Assembly: GCF_018987265.1 (NCBI RefSeq)
Contig: NZ_CP076855.1
Location: 186,001-250,000, forward strand
Reading direction: 5' to 3'
Length of the DNA: 64,000 nt
Source: Rhizobium sp. WYJ-E13
Lineage (GTDB): Bacteria > Pseudomonadota > Alphaproteobacteria > Rhizobiales > Rhizobiaceae
The position numbers were made by a program, and so were the translations under genes. Numbering within the stretch: position 1 is the stretch's first letter; each line of letters begins with the position of its first letter. The notes below the pieces were generated by a model. That model did not search any database, was not told the DNA's origin, and saw only the letters and a program-made list of their open reading frames with translations. Of the stretch, positions 29,799-38,196 are shown one piece after another.

Positions 29799-31156
29799 TG
29801 GGCGCGATGATCCGAGCGCCGGACCCGATCTGGCGAAACATGTCCTGTCAACAGGCGTTAAAAGGCTTCAAGGACGGCTCAAGGAACGCCGTCGATCTTG
29901 TCGAAGATACGCTCACCAGCATCGATCGGTGCCAACGCGAACTCAACGCATTCGCGACGATCGCCAGTGGCCAGGCACTTAGCGACGCGCGGGCAAGCGA
30001 TAAGCGATACAGGCAAAGGAAGTCTCGCCCCCTCGAAGGCTTGCCGATTGCCGTGAAGGATATCGTTGATACGAAGGGCATTGAAACGCGCTATGGATCT
30101 CCCGCCTTTCTCGAGCATGTTCCGATACAAGATGCTGAGATCGTCCGCCGGCTGAGGAACGCTGGAGCGGTCATAGTCGGCAAAACCACTACGCATGAAT
30201 TTGCGTGGGGTGTCACGACATCAAGTTCGGCCTTTGGAAACACACTTCACCCTCAACAAAAGCTGCGGATCCCGGGCGGCTCCAGTGGTGGTGGCGCTGC
30301 TGCTGTCGCCTATGGCGCGGTTCCCGCCAGCATTGGGACCGACACCGGCGGCTCGGTGCGCATCCCAGCTGCTTTGTGCGGAACGGTCGGATTCAAGCCA
30401 ACCTTCAACCTCCTTCCATCCCACGGTATCTTCCCACTGGCCCCCAGTCTTGATCATCCGGGTATCGTGGCCCGTTCGGTCGAAGATGCAATGCTGGTGG
30501 CCGACGCTCTAGGAATCGGGGCCGACCGGGTCGATAGGCATCTCACCGCGGCAGTCATACGCACGATCGCCCCGGTGCCACTCGAGCAGGGCGTTGCTGA
30601 CGCAGTTGATGCGGCGCTCGCCGCACTGTCAAAAGAACTAGACCTTTCCGAACCCGATACCAAGGGCGTGTTTGACGGTGCTTTCGAGGCCTTTTCCACG
30701 ATCGTTTTGACTGAGGCAGGTATTGTTCATTTTTCGCGCAACAGTCAGGCGATCATCGATGCGCGCTACGGGGCAGAGACTGTCGAACGGCTGCGTCAGG
30801 CACGAAAGGTGACGATCGACGCTTATGCGCTCGCTCAATCAAACCGCAGGGCATTGACGTGCCGCCTCGAGCGCCTTCTGGAAGACTTCGACTTTCTTCT
30901 GCTCGCCACCTGTCCCTGTACGGCGCCCTTCGTCGGCCAGGAAGATGTCGAGATCGGCCACTGGAAAGGCAGCATCCGCGAGGCGCTGATGACCTATACC
31001 GCGCCCTTCAACCTTTCGGGACTGCCGGCAATTTCCATCCCGATTCCCCTGCAAGACGGCATGCCAGTGGGGTTGCAGATCGTCGCCCGCCGTGGTCGTG
31101 ACGCATCACTGCTGAGATTTGCTCGCCATGCAAGCGACATCCTGGCTCTCGTATGA
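29798..31156 (+). CDS. Amidase (amidase-signature family)
   Basis: The 452-residue product starts at an ATG that overlaps the stop of the maleylacetate reductase gene. It has the amidase-signature triad: the lysine of GLPIAVKDIVDT, the cis-serine in RIPGGSSGGGAAAVAYG, and the nucleophile serine in GTDTGGSVRIPAALCG. Such enzymes hydrolyse small amides, ureides or aryl amides in the cytoplasm. Translational coupling to a ring-cleavage operon suggests that it frees the ring compound from an amide or removes an amide from an intermediate. The substrate is unknown. It is convergent with the LysR gene. Confidence 0.92.
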   Translation: MGAMIRAPDPIWRNMSCQQALKGFKDGSRNAVDLVEDTLTSIDRCQRELNAFATIASGQALSDARASDKRYRQRKSRPLEGLPIAVKDIVDTKGIETRYGSPAFLEHVPIQDAEIVRRLRNAGAVIVGKTTTHEFAWGVTTSSSAFGNTLHPQQKLRIPGGSSGGGAAAVAYGAVPASIGTDTGGSVRIPAALCGTVGFKPTFNLLPSHGIFPLAPSLDHPGIVARSVEDAMLVADALGIGADRVDRHLTAAVIRTIAPVPLEQGVADAVDAALAALSKELDLSEPDTKGVFDGAFEAFSTIVLTEAGIVHFSRNSQAIIDARYGAETVERLRQARKVTIDAYALAQSNRRALTCRLERLLEDFDFLLLATCPCTAPFVGQEDVEIGHWKGSIREALMTYTAPFNLSGLPAISIPIPLQDGMPVGLQIVARRGRDASLLRFARHASDILALV

Positions 31157-31173
31157 TTGAGACATGGCAGCCG

Positions 31174-32088
31174 TCATAGGCTCGTAACCTTCGGAAGTTC
31201 GCGTGACAGCCAGTCTATGAAAACGCGCACCGACGGAAGCAATCCTCTTCTATCGCGAAAAAGTGCGGTCATTGTCGATTCATTGACAGTCCAGTCCGGC
31301 AGGATGCGGAGCAATTCCCGATTCGCAAGTTCCTCGCGGCAGACATAAGCAGGCAGGGCCACGATGCCCGCGCCTCCGCTCGCAGCTCGTTTCAACGCTA
31401 CCATGTCATCGCTTTGAAAGCGCGGCTTTAGCTGTACGGTCGTCTGCTGCAAAGCGGTTTTATCGTGACGGCGGAATGTCCAGGAGGTTGCGACCTTTGT
31501 GCGCATCATGAAAAGAGAATCATGTTGCGAAAGTTCTTCTGGTGCTTCGGGAAGCCTGTGGCCGGGACGGTACTTGGCGCCTACGACGAGGATCCACGGG
31601 ACCGAGGCAAGATGTTTCTGCACCAGGCTTGAATCCGGCAACGGACCCGAATGCGAGCGGATGGCAACGTCGAAATTATCGCCGACGATATCGACGAAGT
31701 CATCACTGACGTGCTGTACGAGGTTGACTTTCGGATAGGTGGCCATGAAATCCGCCAGCTTATCGCGCATGGCAAATTGCGCGGTCGCGGTTGCGGAGGT
31801 GAAACGAACGGTTCCTGCCGGTTCGGCAAGCCGTTGTCGCACTACGTTCTCGGCTTCTGTTGCCTGTTGCAACATGTCGACGGCATGCTGATAAAAATCC
31901 CTTCCGGCATCCGTCATGCTAAGACGTCTTGGGGTGCGCGCCAGCAATCGGACTCCGAGACTGTGCTCCAGTTGCTGCATTCGGTAGCTCAAGGTCGATT
32001 TTGGCACTTTCAGCGAGATGCCAGCTGCCGTGAAGCTGCCGCGCTCGACGATCTGCACGAAGTAGTGAAAGTCATTGAGATTTAACAT
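31174..32088 (-). CDS. LysR family transcriptional regulator
   Basis: This encodes 304 residues from an ATG at 32088 (MLNLNDFHYFVQIVERGSF), the usual LysR beginning; an extension to 32115 is less likely. The winged helix-turn-helix is clear: FTAAGISLKVPKSTLSYRMQQLEHSLGVRLLARTPRRLSMTDAG. A LysR substrate-binding domain follows, with GTVRFTSA and FDVAIRSH. It resembles the subgroup near DsdC/CrgA/AaeR-like regulators. It is divergent from the TetR gene (106-bp gap) and convergent with the amidase end. It is a candidate activator of the catabolic operons. Confidence 0.92.
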   Translation of the reverse strand: MLNLNDFHYFVQIVERGSFTAAGISLKVPKSTLSYRMQQLEHSLGVRLLARTPRRLSMTDAGRDFYQHAVDMLQQATEAENVVRQRLAEPAGTVRFTSATATAQFAMRDKLADFMATYPKVNLVQHVSDDFVDIVGDNFDVAIRSHSGPLPDSSLVQKHLASVPWILVVGAKYRPGHRLPEAPEELSQHDSLFMMRTKVATSWTFRRHDKTALQQTTVQLKPRFQSDDMVALKRAASGGAGIVALPAYVCREELANRELLRILPDWTVNESTMTALFRDRRGLLPSVRVFIDWLSRELPKVTSL

Positions 32089-32121
32089 GGCAGGGTGGCT
32101 CGCTCTTGCCTTCACTGATAT

Positions 32122-32142
32122 TAAACTGTACCGTCCAGTTTA
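32122..32142. promoter_or_regulatory. Candidate TetR operator (7-bp dyad)
   Basis: TAAACTG-N7-CAGTTTA is an exact inverted repeat in the 106-bp space between the divergent LysR and TetR genes, 53 bp before the TetR ATG. Size and place fit an autoregulatory TetR operator. A related string, TGTACCG-NN-CAGTTTA, recurs at 50792-50807 upstream of the virG-like gene. Confidence 0.5.
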
Positions 32143-32194
32143 GTTTGTCAACTGCGCGCCTACTCAGATCCTTGAGGCGTCAAAGAGGTGACCG

Positions 32195-32932
32195 ATGGAG
32201 AGTAGCGACGGGTTCGTTGCCGCACCGCACCGGGTCGATGTCGAGCCAGTTCGAGCGCCCCGCATGTCCAAGAAACGGATGGTCATCCTGGATGCCGCCC
32301 TCACAGTCCTGCTTGCGGAAGGCCCCGAAACCAATCTCGATCGCGTCGCCACGGTGGGGGGCATCTCGAAGGCAACCATCTACAATCACTTCAAGACCAA
32401 GGATTCCCTCCTCATCGAAGTCGTGCGGGCGGAGTTGCATCGCACGCTGCGCGAGGTCGAAGACGTCATCCATGCCACTATAAGTCCCGGAGTGGATGCG
32501 CGTACTGCGCTCTGCAAGATCAGCCATGCTTGGGTCAGCGCCTTACGCTCGGAGCCCCTGATGAAACTGCGTACCCTGGTTGCCGGCCATGCGCAGCGCT
32601 TGCCAGCACTTGGACTTGTTTGGCTCGAAGTTGGCCCAGCGCGCCTACACGACCACATTGGGGTCGCGCTGGTCAGCCTGAGCGCTCACTCCAACCTTCG
32701 CATCCCGGATGTCGAACTTGCCGTGCTGCAACTGGCTGGTCTCATCGTATCCCCGCACATCATGTACGGGCCATTCGGTGGCGGGCCTGATCCAAGCGCG
32801 ACGCGAAAGCTTGTCGAGGCTGGGATAGACATGTTCCTGCACCAATATTCGAAGGGCGATGCATCGCCCGGAGCCACTATCGAGGAAGATGTCTGCTGGT
32901 CAAGTTCGCAAAACGCGAATGCAAACTCATAG
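32195..32932 (+). CDS. TetR family transcriptional regulator
   Basis: The 245-residue product has a TetR DNA-binding domain at residues ~28-75: MVILDAALTVLLAEGPETNLDRVATVGGISKATIYNHFKTKDSLL. A C-terminal AefR-like helical domain follows. A GAGGTGACCG site precedes the ATG. The dyad at 32122-32142 just upstream is a likely autoregulatory operator. The MFS gene starts 290 bp downstream on the same strand, and the divergent LysR gene and the catabolic operon lie upstream. It may repress the transporter, but the targets are inferred. Confidence 0.9.
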   Translation: MESSDGFVAAPHRVDVEPVRAPRMSKKRMVILDAALTVLLAEGPETNLDRVATVGGISKATIYNHFKTKDSLLIEVVRAELHRTLREVEDVIHATISPGVDARTALCKISHAWVSALRSEPLMKLRTLVAGHAQRLPALGLVWLEVGPARLHDHIGVALVSLSAHSNLRIPDVELAVLQLAGLIVSPHIMYGPFGGGPDPSATRKLVEAGIDMFLHQYSKGDASPGATIEEDVCWSSSQNANANS

Positions 32933-33222
32933 CACCGGCCGCGTGCATCGCCAGCATCACAAGACCGGCCAACATCCTCGCCTTTTCTTCCCGCAGCGCT
33001 GATGTCAGCCAGTGACCGGCTCCCCTCATCCGCGCCACCGAAAAAGCCCCGTTTGGACTCGCAACTATACGATCGGATTATGGTAGCGGCTTGCCTGTAT
33101 CGGCTATGGTCGGTTTCATAGTCTCGCCGCGGCCTATCGCATTATCGCGACCTTTGAAAAGGCTGCGGAGCGCACTGATGTCGCGACGGCTGACCTTCAG
33201 AAGCGTGAGGAGTGCTTACCAC

Positions 33223-34455
33223 ATGACCGATGCAATATCCGCCTCAACCCCGGCAGATACAGGCCAACGCGACTGGCTTCTTCCAGTCCTCGCCTTCACG
33301 ACATTCGTCATCTTCTTCCAGGCCTATATGGTCGCCCCGACCATCCCGCTCCTGTCACAGGTCATGCACACATCGGAGAAAACCGCCGGGTTGGTTGTTC
33401 CGGCCTATCTGATTCCTTACGGTATTTCGACACTGCTATATGGGGTAATCGCGGACCGCTTCGGTGTCCATCGGGTCATGCTCGGCTCGCTCGCAGCGTT
33501 TTGCATATTTTCTTTCTTGACCGCAGCGGCTCAGACTGTTGAACAATTGATCGTTTTGCGCATCATGGCCGGCCTTGGCGCAAGCGGCATTGTTCCCCTC
33601 TGCTTGACGCTTGTGGGGCGGCTCTATCCCTACGAACAGCGAGGTCGGGCGCTCGGATGGTTGTTTGGAGCAATGGCGGGAGGCATGGCATTCGGCTCAC
33701 CGCTCGGGGCAATCCTGGCATCGGCGATCGGCTGGCAAGGGCTGTTCATTTGTGTCGGTCTTGCGGGTCTCGTCCTGTGGGGTGTGATCTTGCGAAAGCG
33801 GACATTCATTCGCAGCACCGCCAGGCCCATGCCCAGCCGGATCCATGACATCTTGACAGGTTACAAGCTGTTGCTTGCCAATCCTCGTGGCGCGCGTACC
33901 TACCTCTATGTCCTTCTCAATGCGATGTTTCATTCCGGTGTTTTTACATGGCTCGGTCTGTACCTCGAACGCGAACAACATCTGGGATCGGTAGAAATTG
34001 GCCTTTCGCTCCTCGGTTACGGTATCCCAGGCTTCTTGCTTGGCCCCGCGATCGGCCGTCTTGCTGACAACATGGGGCGCGCCCGGCTCATACCCATGGG
34101 CTTGCTGTTCGGTTCGCTTGCCGCTTTTAGCCTTTGCTTTCATCCCCCCGTCGTTATCGTCCCGCTTATCGCGCTCGTCCTATCGCTCGGCTACGATATG
34201 ACCCAACCACTCTTCGGCGGCATCGTCAGCGCGCTCGGTGGACAACGCGCCGGGCAGGCCATGGGGTTGAACGTTTTCACGCTGTTCGTCGGTCTGGGGT
34301 TGGGCAGCATGGCGTTCGGGATACTGATTCCTATGGGGTTTGCGATGGCTTTTGCTATATTCGCGGTGCTGGAATTGCTTCTCGCACTCGTTTCAATAAG
34401 CCTGTTTAGCTCGGAGCGGCCGGCGCAGACGGTTCGACCGGCAGCGCAGCAATAG
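33223..34455 (+). CDS. MFS transporter, 12-helix DHA1-type
   Basis: This encodes 410 residues from an ATG at 33223 (MTDAISASTP), chosen for the AGGAG before it; the open frame reaches back to 33091. Twelve hydrophobic segments are present. The MFS loop 2-3 motif is seen in YGVIADRFGVHRVM, its repeat in IGRLADNMGRARLIP, and the TM4 arginine in LRIMAGLGASG. Its place after the catabolic genes and regulators suggests uptake of the aromatic or amide substrate, or export of a toxic quinone. The subfamily is more typical of drug/H+ antiporters, so export is possible. Confidence 0.9.
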   Translation: MTDAISASTPADTGQRDWLLPVLAFTTFVIFFQAYMVAPTIPLLSQVMHTSEKTAGLVVPAYLIPYGISTLLYGVIADRFGVHRVMLGSLAAFCIFSFLTAAAQTVEQLIVLRIMAGLGASGIVPLCLTLVGRLYPYEQRGRALGWLFGAMAGGMAFGSPLGAILASAIGWQGLFICVGLAGLVLWGVILRKRTFIRSTARPMPSRIHDILTGYKLLLANPRGARTYLYVLLNAMFHSGVFTWLGLYLEREQHLGSVEIGLSLLGYGIPGFLLGPAIGRLADNMGRARLIPMGLLFGSLAAFSLCFHPPVVIVPLIALVLSLGYDMTQPLFGGIVSALGGQRAGQAMGLNVFTLFVGLGLGSMAFGILIPMGFAMAFAIFAVLELLLALVSISLFSSERPAQTVRPAAQQ

Positions 34456-34777
34456 CAGGATCGTTCGAGAGCTAGAGGCGCCACAATCGCAAGCGTTCGT
34501 TCGTGCTGTCACGGCGCGTGGGGAAAGTCCCGAAGCCTCTATCCTCGTTGAAAGCGAGGAAACCGCGTACCAAAAAGCCATTTCCGTTCCTGTTAGGAAG
34601 CCCAGCCACATCCGAAGAACCTGGATTCGGGTGCTCGCTGGCTACCGCATCCTGAGGGACCAGGGTTCACCAGTAAGCATGCTTTGTTCTGCACGCAGAA
34701 TCTGTCTGCCATCGAAGTTGGGCGTCATGAAAGCGCCAAGGGAACGAGCGAGCGCGTTCTGCAGTCACTGCAGACAT
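34456..34777. other. Convergent intergenic gap
   Basis: This 322-bp stretch separates the MFS gene from the convergent cupin gene. A short open frame continues across it on the plus strand (including RGESPEASILVESEETAYQKA) but has no start or ribosome site. It may be a gene fragment. No terminator with a U-tract was seen. Confidence 0.3.
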
Positions 34778-35254
34778 TTATTGGCTGGAATCGAGCGACA
34801 GGGGAGGCCCGAGAAACTCGACATTCCACTTCCGGCCGAACTCGTTCAACTTGTCTGCCGCCGGTCGCCCTTCCGCCATTAACTCGCCCAGGCCCTGGAA
34901 GAACGGCAATGCATCCATCGCTGGCGACATCATGATATAGAGGCAGGACATTTCAGAGGACACGTTTACGAATGTGTGGGCGCTTCGGGCGGGCGCGACG
35001 ATGACATCGCCCTCATCAGCATAAAAACGCTTCTCATCCACCTCGAACAGATAGCGCCCTTTCAAAACGCGAAAGACTTCCGTCTCCAGGTGGGAATGAA
35101 GTGGAGGACCGAACCCTGGGCGGTGGCTTGTCTCGATGAATGAAAAGACGCCGTGCGACTGCGATGGCGGTACGCGCACGCGCAGATCAAGCCCGAGTGC
35201 CGGAATGCTGACGACATGGTCGCTGTCTTGATATTTTGACGTACTGGCAGTCAT
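34778..35254 (-). CDS. Cytoplasmic cupin-domain protein
   Basis: This 158-residue protein has no signal peptide. The first cupin motif is FGPPLHSHLETEVFRVLKGRYLFEV, with two histidines and a glutamate; the second, around GDVIVAPARSAHTFVN, holds the third histidine. Together they would form a metal site. Single-domain cupins of this form include quercetinase-like dioxygenases, isomerases and small-molecule binding proteins. It lies between the catabolic and nitrile-hydratase-like regions and might process a ring compound, but the substrate cannot be told. Confidence 0.82.
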   Translation of the reverse strand: MTASTSKYQDSDHVVSIPALGLDLRVRVPPSQSHGVFSFIETSHRPGFGPPLHSHLETEVFRVLKGRYLFEVDEKRFYADEGDVIVAPARSAHTFVNVSSEMSCLYIMMSPAMDALPFFQGLGELMAEGRPAADKLNEFGRKWNVEFLGPPLSLDSSQ

Positions 35255-35382
35255 TGGTGTTCCTTTTAAGGGAGCTGCAAGTCCCTAGCGGTTGCGACCA
35301 TCAATCGTCTGACATTCGCGCTGCTCTATGATGACGGGGAAAGCAAGTTGGCTTCATTTGAAATTTCGTGATCGCCCAAGAT

Positions 35383-35646
35383 TCACGAACCGCTTTTCTC
35401 AGGATCTGTGGAAGTCGAAGACAATCTGCGTCGCCCGGCGGCACGCGAGATCTCGATGTCGTCGAGAAAAGCAAGAAGGATGTCGGCCACCATGCGCGAT
35501 TGTCCGGAAAGGATTTCGCCACCAAACAGCACTGGCCCATCTGTCTCGCTATCCCAGACAGTCCAGCCGGTTGGATCCTCAAGAAGGCCATACCGGCTTG
35601 ATGCCGACGGGCTATGAATAGGGCACGTTTTCCTCGTTTCGATCAA
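35383..35646 (-). CDS. Small protein of unknown function, TTG start
   Basis: The 87-codon frame starts at a TTG (35646) with a consensus AGGAGGAA site 2-9 nt upstream (35649-35656); this ribosome site is the main support. The segment YGLLEDPTGWTVWDSETDGPVLFGG, then MVADILLAFLDDIE, reads like a small folded domain, not random sequence. No family was recognised. It faces away from the DUF1348 gene. Confidence 0.45.
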   Translation of the reverse strand: MIETRKTCPIHSPSASSRYGLLEDPTGWTVWDSETDGPVLFGGEILSGQSRMVADILLAFLDDIEISRAAGRRRLSSTSTDPEKSGS

Positions 35647-35656
35647 CGGTTCCTCC

Positions 35657-36014
35657 TGTCGCTCTTAAATGTTCTGCCCTTTTTCTAGATGAACCATTGT
35701 TGGGTAAGGATTTCCACGAGTGCGAAAATGAAGACAATTGAAACTGGAATTCTCAGACGCCTCTGGCAGGGAGCAACCGGCACCGCGCGTCACTGGCTGC
35801 CTAGAGGCCATCGCGGGCAGCACAATGATCAATGAATGCACGCTGGCGCCCAGCGCGCCGAAACCCAGCATTATTCCACCAGGTGAAATGGTCCGTTTCC
35901 CTATTTTGCCATTCACCCCCAGTAATGGCGCTGCCATTATCAAACAACAGGACCGGCATCACGGGCTCGCCTCGCAAGATGCACCGACCTCTGAACACCG
36001 CTACGGAGAAGCGC
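35657..36014. other. Divergent intergenic region
   Basis: About 358 bp lie between the TTG-started small gene (minus) and the DUF1348 gene (plus). A 92-codon minus frame (35665-35943) with one hydrophobic stretch overlaps it but has no clear ribosome site, so I do not call it. GGAG at 36004-36010 serves the DUF1348 gene. Confidence 0.3.
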
Positions 36015-36479
36015 ATGTCTCGTCCCCCTCTGCCGCCTTTTACCAAACAAACTGCCATCGAGAAGGTGCGCCTGGCCGAAGACGGTTGGAACTCGCGCGA
36101 TGCCGCCAAGGTTGCGCTCGCCTATTCAGTTGAGACGCGATGGCGCAACCGCGCAGAATTCGCCAATGGTCGGGCGGAGGCAGAGGCGTTTCTTACGCGC
36201 AAGTGGAACCGTGAACTCGACTACCGCCTGATCAAGGAGTTGTGGGCATTTACGGAAAACCGTATCGCTGTACGATTTGCTTATGAATACCATGATGACA
36301 GCGGGCAGTGGTTCCGCGCCTATGGCAACGAAAACTGGGAGTTCAATGAGGACGGACTGATGGGCGTTCGCCTCGCTTGCATCAACGAGCATCCCATCGC
36401 AGAATCCGAACGTAAGTTCCATTGGCCACTCGGTCGGCGTCCTGACGACGTTCCAAGCCTCAGCGATTTTGGTTTCTAA
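36015..36479 (+). CDS. DUF1348 / SnoaL-like (NTF2-fold) protein
   Basis: This encodes 154 residues from an ATG at 36015 with GGAGAAGCGC upstream. The sequence follows the DUF1348 family of the NTF2-like superfamily: [81 protein letters not shown], then [13 protein letters not shown]. Its length is normal and the cone-shaped fold would bind a small hydrophobic ligand. Members often sit near redox or detoxification genes; a precise activity is not known. It is 379 bp upstream of the nitrile-hydratase-like cluster. Confidence 0.88.
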   Translation: MSRPPLPPFTKQTAIEKVRLAEDGWNSRDAAKVALAYSVETRWRNRAEFANGRAEAEAFLTRKWNRELDYRLIKELWAFTENRIAVRFAYEYHDDSGQWFRAYGNENWEFNEDGLMGVRLACINEHPIAESERKFHWPLGRRPDDVPSLSDFGF

Positions 36480-36858
36480 CCAGTTTGATGGGTAGTTGGC
36501 ATGATGTTTTGCTCCTTGGGAAGCCAACGCGACCTCGCTTCTGATGGGAGATGAAAGACGCCCGTCGGAGCAAGATGCGGGAGCACGTCGCTCTCGCATC
36601 CCGTCTTTCAACTATTGGCGATCGCCTGCCCAGTCCGCGAGCCCTACGGTGCAGTGGCTCTCCGCGGCAGTTCAAGAAGCTGCAATCGGCTCAGACGAGC
36701 GGGCTAAAATCTGGCCGCGGTTGTCACGACCGCCTCGTGCGACCAATGCGAACGGCGACTGCCAGGCAACGTTTGACCTGTCGAAAGCTGCTTCAAGAAA
36801 AGGCGCGTCAAATCAGATCCCTCAATCACAATCGTGACCCTGCAAAAATGGAGTGAGC
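36480..36858. promoter_or_regulatory. Upstream region of the nitrile-hydratase-like operon
   Basis: This 379-bp gap precedes the cobalt-enzyme operon and must hold its promoter. A GGAG at 36850-36853 sits 5 nt before the GTG at 36859. No palindromic operator or cobalamin riboswitch core was recognised. Confidence 0.4.
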
Positions 36859-37194
36859 GTGAACAGTCCACATCAGCACATCGAAGGGATCGTTCCAGCA
36901 TTTGGAGAGATGCCGAAGTTCGCAAAGGGTGATGCGGTGAGTATTGCGGACCGCTCTCCGGTCGGACATTACCGCATGCCCACCTATCTGCGTGGCAAGC
37001 GCGGAACGATCGAACTCGTCATCGGCACGATGGCCGTCGACAATGAGGAGGAAGCCTTTGGCAGAAACGCTGGCTCCAAAGGTCACTACTATCGTGTCGC
37101 CATTCCCATGACTGAGATCTGGCCCGATTACGTCGGATCTCCGAACGATGGGTTGCGCATCGAAATTTTCGAAAACTGGCTTGAAAGGATTTGA
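36859..37194 (+). CDS. Nitrile hydratase beta C-terminal-domain / thiocyanate hydrolase alpha-like subunit
   Basis: This encodes 111 residues from a GTG at 36859 (GGAG 5 nt upstream); a GTG at 36853 is possible. It matches only the C-terminal SH3-like half of nitrile hydratase beta: FAKGDAVSIADR, then HYRMPTYLRGKRGTIELVIG, EEAFGRNAGSKGHYYRVAIPMTEIWPDYV and the closing LRIEIFENWLERI. In two-subunit nitrile hydratases this half is fused to an N-terminal helical half; here that half is a separate gene (37855). The same split is known in thiocyanate hydrolase and in toyocamycin nitrile hydratase. It would cap the cobalt site of the catalytic subunit. One base separates it from the next gene. Confidence 0.88.
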   Translation: MNSPHQHIEGIVPAFGEMPKFAKGDAVSIADRSPVGHYRMPTYLRGKRGTIELVIGTMAVDNEEEAFGRNAGSKGHYYRVAIPMTEIWPDYVGSPNDGLRIEIFENWLERI

Positions 37195-37195
37195 G

Positions 37196-37855
37196 ATGAG
37201 CGACGTCGATCCTCACGACCATCATCACCACGATCACGACCATGATCACGCTCCGATTTCCTCGGACCAGCCGCCCGGTTATTATGACATCATGGAAACG
37301 GCGGTGCGTGAACTGCTCATTGAACGCAAGCTCTTCGGTGCCGACGAGATACGCCGTCAGATCGAAGTTCTCGATTCCCGCACGCCCGCTCTCGGCGCCA
37401 AGGTTGTCGCAAGAGCATGGACCGATCCTGCATTCAAGGAGCGACTTCTGCATAATGGCAGAGCTGCCTGCGAAGAGCTCGGCATAACCTTCTACGACGA
37501 TACTGAGCTCATCGTACTGGAGAATACGCCGCAGGTGCACAATCTCATCGTCTGCACACTGTGCTCCTGCTACCCGCGACCAGTTCTTGGTTTGCCGCCG
37601 GACTGGTACAAGCTTAAGCCTTACCGCGCCCGGGCTGTCTATGAACCGAGGGCGGTCCTGGCCGAATTCGGCACCACGATTGCCGAGGAGGTGGAAATAC
37701 GCGTCAGCGACTCCACCGCCGTCGTGCGGTATCTCGTCCTGCCCATGCGGCCTGCCGGTACCGAAGACATGAACGAAGAACAGCTGGCGGACCTGGTCAC
37801 GCGCGATGCCATGATAGGCGTCGTCCCGGTCGCCTACAACAGGGAAGCAGCATAA
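37196..37855 (+). CDS. Cobalt-type nitrile hydratase alpha / thiocyanate hydrolase gamma-like catalytic subunit
   Basis: The 219-residue product carries the non-corrin cobalt centre: C120-T-L-C123-S-C125 in IVCTLCSCYPRPVLG. The threonine marks the cobalt type (iron types have CSLCSC). The two outer parts of the claw would be oxidised cysteines. The rest fits the family: VRELLIERKLF, GAKVVARAWTDPAFKERLLHNG, PDWYKLKPYRARAVYEPRAVLAEFG and MPMRPAG-like LPMRPAGTEDMNEEQLADLV. The N-terminus is histidine-rich (eight His in residues 7-18), a feature also seen in thiocyanate hydrolase gamma, and may gather cobalt. It overlaps the next gene at TAATG. It hydrates a nitrile or thiocyanate; which one is open. 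Confidence 0.92.
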   Translation: MSDVDPHDHHHHDHDHDHAPISSDQPPGYYDIMETAVRELLIERKLFGADEIRRQIEVLDSRTPALGAKVVARAWTDPAFKERLLHNGRAACEELGITFYDDTELIVLENTPQVHNLIVCTLCSCYPRPVLGLPPDWYKLKPYRARAVYEPRAVLAEFGTTIAEEVEIRVSDSTAVVRYLVLPMRPAGTEDMNEEQLADLVTRDAMIGVVPVAYNREAA

Positions 37856-38196
37856 TGGGATCGGAGCAACTCGTCAGGAGACTGCCCAACGATATCGGTG
37901 GTGACCCCGCCGGCAAGATCGAAATGATCGAGCACGAATTGCTGCCTTGGGAAAAGCGCTGCCACGCCCTTGCCGATGTGCTGGACTTTCACAAGATCAT
38001 CAACACCGAAGAGAAGCGCCGCGGCGTCGAGGCGCTCGGGGGTGAGATGATCGGTAAACTGTCCTACTATGAGCGCTGGATTGTCGCCTTTTCCAACATT
38101 TTGTTTCAAAAGGGGGTCCTCACGCCGGGCGAACTCGCCGTGAAAATGAAGGAAGTCGAAGCCCGCTTCACGCCCAACGATGGCGGCCATGGCTAG
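37855..38196 (+). CDS. Nitrile hydratase beta N-terminal-domain / thiocyanate hydrolase beta-like subunit
   Basis: The 113-residue product matches the helical N-terminal half of nitrile hydratase beta: LPNDIGGDPAGKIEMIEHELLPWEKRCHALADVL, then KLSYYERWIVAFSNILFQKGVLTPGEL. Thiocyanate hydrolase beta and nitrile hydratase activator proteins share this fold. In this operon it is the natural complement of the gene at 36859, giving a three-subunit enzyme. It lacks the ~40-residue N-terminal extension I recall for thiocyanate hydrolase beta. Its ATG overlaps the catalytic subunit stop, so translation is coupled. No separate activator gene was seen, so an extra role in cobalt loading is possible. Confidence 0.85.
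   Translation: MGSEQLVRRLPNDIGGDPAGKIEMIEHELLPWEKRCHALADVLDFHKIINTEEKRRGVEALGGEMIGKLSYYERWIVAFSNILFQKGVLTPGELAVKMKEVEARFTPNDGGHG

Noticed and set aside
32106..32483. 125-codon frame overlapping the TetR gene start
   Set aside because: Wrong-frame shadow of a clear TetR helix-turn-helix with its own ribosome site.
34631..34882. 83-codon plus frame in the cupin region
   Set aside because: It is largely antisense to the cupin gene and has no start signal or domain.
35733..35744. Second vir-box-like string GACAATTGAAAC
   Set aside because: Matches 11 of 12 positions but similar one-mismatch strings also occur inside coding sequence (near 29387, 50292 and 61592), so it carries little weight alone.
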